NCBI GenBank assembly: GCA_017509755.1
Contig: JAFWOY010000044.1
Location: 1-64,000, forward strand
DNA: 64,000 nt
Source of the DNA: Bacteroidales bacterium
Lineage (GTDB): Bacteria > Bacteroidota > Bacteroidia > Bacteroidales > UBA932
Direction: 5' to 3'
The position numbers and the translations under genes were made by a program. Each line of letters begins with the position of its first letter. Positions within the stretch are counted from its first letter, which is position 1. Below, piece by piece: positions 62,057 to 64,000 of this stretch. The notes beneath the pieces were generated by a model. That model searched no databases and had not been told where the DNA came from. It worked only from the letters and a program-made list of their open reading frames with translations.

Positions 62057-64000
62057 GGTCGTACTGTTTTTATCCTTGCCGAGTTTGACCTTCAGTCTGG
62101 CACCTGCCGGGACCCCTTCGATGATCACTTCGGATACCGGATCCTCCACATAACGCTGAAGAGCCCGCTTGAGCGGCCGGGCGCCGAACTTCGGGTCGTA
62201 GCCCACATCGGCGATGAACTGCTTGGCCGCCTTGTCAATGGACAGCGAATAGCCCAATTCCTTCATCCGGCCCAGGAGTTCCCGGAGTTCGATGTCGATG
62301 ATCTGGTAGATGTCCTCCTGCGTCAATGCATTGAAATAGATCTGTTCGTCAAGCCGGTTCAGGAATTCCGGCGTAAACACCTTGCCGAGGGCTTTGTCGA
62401 TGAGTGCATGCTGCGAGGCGGTCCGGTCCTCGTTTCCCGTCGAGAAACCGATACCCCGGCCAAAATCCTTCAACTCGCGGCTGCCCACGTTCGAAGTCAG
62501 GATCAGGATCGTATTCTTGAAATCGATGTATCGGCCGGCACTGTCGGTCAGGCGGCCTTCATCCAGCACCTGCAGCAGGAGATTGAAAATATCCGGATGG
62601 GCCTTCTCCACTTCATCGAGCAAGACCACCGAATAGGGTTTGCGGCGCACCTGTTCGCTCAACTGGCCGCCTTCATTATAACCCACGTAGCCCGGAGGCG
62701 CTCCGATAAGCCGGCTGGACGAGAACTTCTCCCCGTATTCACTCATATCGATCCGGATGATGTTGTCGGCCGAATCGAACATATACTCAGCTATCTTCTT
62801 GGCCAGGTGCGTTTTGCCGACGCCCGTCGGTCCCAGGAACAGGAACGTGCCGATCGGCTTGTTGGGATCTTTGAGTCCGGCCCGGTTGCGCCGGATTGCC
62901 TTCACTACCTTCGACAACGCCTCATCCTGCCCAACAACGACACCCCGCAGCACCTCTTCCATCTTCATCAGCCGCGTCCCTTCGTTTTCCGCCACCTTGT
63001 AAACTGGGATATTGGTCATGACCGAGACGACATGCGCCACCGTATCCTCATCTACAGTCCTGTATGGCTCTTCACCGGCTTCAGCTGCCTGGACAGCTGC
63101 CGCCACTGCCTGTTCTTTCTCTTGCTCAAGCCGATGCAGTTCGGCAGCCCGCTTGAAATCGCCCGCTTTCGCCGCGATGCGCTTCTCTTCCCGGATCGGT
63201 TCCAAGCCGCTTTCCAGCCGGACGGCCTCGTCCGACCCTTTCATATCGCCGATATGCACCCGGGCACCTGCTTCGTCGAGCACGTCGATGGCCTTGTCCG
63301 GCAGGCAGCGGTCTGAAATATACCGCTGGGACAGTGAGATGCAGGCCTTGATGGCAGCGTCTGTATAGTGCACGTGATGATAGGCCTCATACCGGCCCTT
63401 GATGCCTTCCAGGATGGCGAGCGTCTGCGCATAATCCGTAGGTTCCACCAGAATCTTCTGGAAACGGCGCTCCAGGGCGGCATCTTTCTCGATATGCTCG
63501 CGATACTCGTCGAGCGTCGTGGCACCGATGCACTGGATCTGGCCCCGTGCCAGGGCAGGTTTCAACAGATTGGCGGCGTCGAGCGACCCCGGTGTGCTGC
63601 CGGCGCCGACGATTGTATGGAGTTCGTCGATGAAAAGGATCAGGTCCGGATTCTTCTTGATCTCATTCAAAATGGCCTTCACTCGCTCCTCAAACTGGCC
63701 GCGGTATTTCGTACCTGCCACGAGCGAGCCCATATCCAGCGAGATAATCCGCTTCGAAAGCAGGGAGCGAGGCACATTCTTGGCGGCGATGCGGAGCGCC
63801 AGCCCTTCCACGACAGCCGACTTGCCGGAACCCGATTCTCCGATGAGCACCGGGTTGTTCTTCTTGCGACGGCTCAGGATCTGCGCCAGCCGTTCGATTT
63901 CCGCCTCGCGGCCGACCACCGGATCGAGTTCCCCGCTCAAGGCGGCGCGTGTCAAGTCGAAACCATAAGACTCGACCAATGACTTTTTGTCACTTCCCCG
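62042..64000 (-). CDS. clpC: ClpC-type AAA+ chaperone/unfoldase (N-terminus outside window)
   Basis: The frame stays open through the right edge, so this is the C-terminal 653 residues of a larger protein. The first ATPase module has GESGSGKSAVVEG (Walker A; note S where many have T/V) and LILFIDELHTIVGAG (Walker B). A UVR-like middle segment (REEKRIAAKAGDFKRAAEL) marks ClpC rather than ClpB. The second module has LGPTGVGKTHLAKK and VVLLDEVEKAHPDIF. The C-terminal D2-small domain is intact (DPKFGARPLKRALQRYVEDP). ClpC unfolds proteins for ClpP degradation in the cytosol. The TTG at 63979 is not the true start. Confidence 0.93.
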   Translation of the reverse strand, partial: RGSDKKSLVESYGFDLTRAALSGELDPVVGREAEIERLAQILSRRKKNNPVLIGESGSGKSAVVEGLALRIAAKNVPRSLLSKRIISLDMGSLVAGTKYRGQFEERVKAILNEIKKNPDLILFIDELHTIVGAGSTPGSLDAANLLKPALARGQIQCIGATTLDEYREHIEKDAALERRFQKILVEPTDYAQTLAILEGIKGRYEAYHHVHYTDAAIKACISLSQRYISDRCLPDKAIDVLDEAGARVHIGDMKGSDEAVRLESGLEPIREEKRIAAKAGDFKRAAELHRLEQEKEQAVAAAVQAAEAGEEPYRTVDEDTVAHVVSVMTNIPVYKVAENEGTRLMKMEEVLRGVVVGQDEALSKVVKAIRRNRAGLKDPNKPIGTFLFLGPTGVGKTHLAKKIAEYMFDSADNIIRIDMSEYGEKFSSSRLIGAPPGYVGYNEGGQLSEQVRRKPYSVVLLDEVEKAHPDIFNLLLQVLDEGRLTDSAGRYIDFKNTILILTSNVGSRELKDFGRGIGFSTGNEDRTASQHALIDKALGKVFTPEFLNRLDEQIYFNALTQEDIYQIIDIELRELLGRMKELGYSLSIDKAAKQFIADVGYDPKFGARPLKRALQRYVEDPVSEVIIEGVPAGARLKVKLGKDKNSTTVVVQ

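Noticed and set aside
1..64000. Prophage, plasmid origin or tRNA-borne attachment site
   Set aside because: No phage structural, replication or integrase genes and no tRNA-like cloverleaf were recognised anywhere in the window.

Overview
The window looks like a chromosomal segment of a fibre-degrading gut or rumen Bacteroidales. The reasons are a SusC/SusD pair, BACON domains, DUF4369 and fimbrillin-type lipoproteins, promoters of the form TTTG (or TTG), about 20 bp, TAnnTTTG, and the absence of strong Shine-Dalgarno sites. Most of the window is GC-rich with C/G-ending codons. Positions of about 480-6400 are clearly more AT-rich, which suggests acquired DNA. Genus cannot be fixed from sequence alone.

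Layout. (1) 1-6812 is an accessory island. It holds a two-gene AAA+/TerB-like operon (DUF4236 - two membrane segments - FtsK-gamma-like winged helix - CbbX/SpoVK-type ATPase) divergent from a secreted DRGH-type nuclease through interlocked promoters, then a Y1/RAYT-type transposase. Related REP-like palindromes bracket the island. (2) 6813-7867 is an ECF sigma factor with a membrane partner. (3) 7908-30677 (minus strand) is a long catabolic operon headed by an AraC regulator: GH5_7-GH26 fusion, GH130, acetylesterase, GH31 with PA14, GH2, xylB, xylA, xylose transporter, GH3, cellobiose 2-epimerase, GPH symporter and GH94. (4) 30887-45149 (plus strand) is SusC, SusD, a surface glycan-binding protein, then a packed run of DUF6057-like membrane proteins, CxxCH beta-propeller lipoproteins, a DUF4369 lipoprotein and a BACON-BACON-GH5_4 endoglucanase. 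(5) 45366-47312 is a tiny conserved-looking peptide gene plus a fimbrillin/beta-helix lipoprotein. (6) 47394-49077 is a repeat-rich gap without credible genes. (7) 49078-58482 holds a third DUF6057/CxxCH pair, a GH36 alpha-galactosidase, two secreted proteins of unknown function and GH92. (8) 58491-64000 is housekeeping-like: EamA transporter, psuG, AlkD-like protein, a DUF6440 protein, SGNH hydrolase and clpC (cut by the window edge).

How the genes work together (inference from family knowledge): the locus seems to process two hemicelluloses. For acetylated galacto(gluco)mannan the set is the GH5_7-GH26 protein, the acetylesterase, GH36, cellobiose 2-epimerase (mannobiose to mannosylglucose), GH130 and the GPH symporter. 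For xyloglucan or mixed glucans it is GH5_4, GH31 with PA14, GH2, GH3, GH94, the xylose transporter, XylA and XylB. The phosphorolytic enzymes GH130 and GH94 save ATP.

The least explained items are three copies of a DUF6057 membrane protein / single-CxxCH propeller lipoprotein pair, two copies of a structured repeat with locus-specific inverted arms (one interrupting the GH2 signal peptide), and the AAA+/TerB-like/nuclease island.
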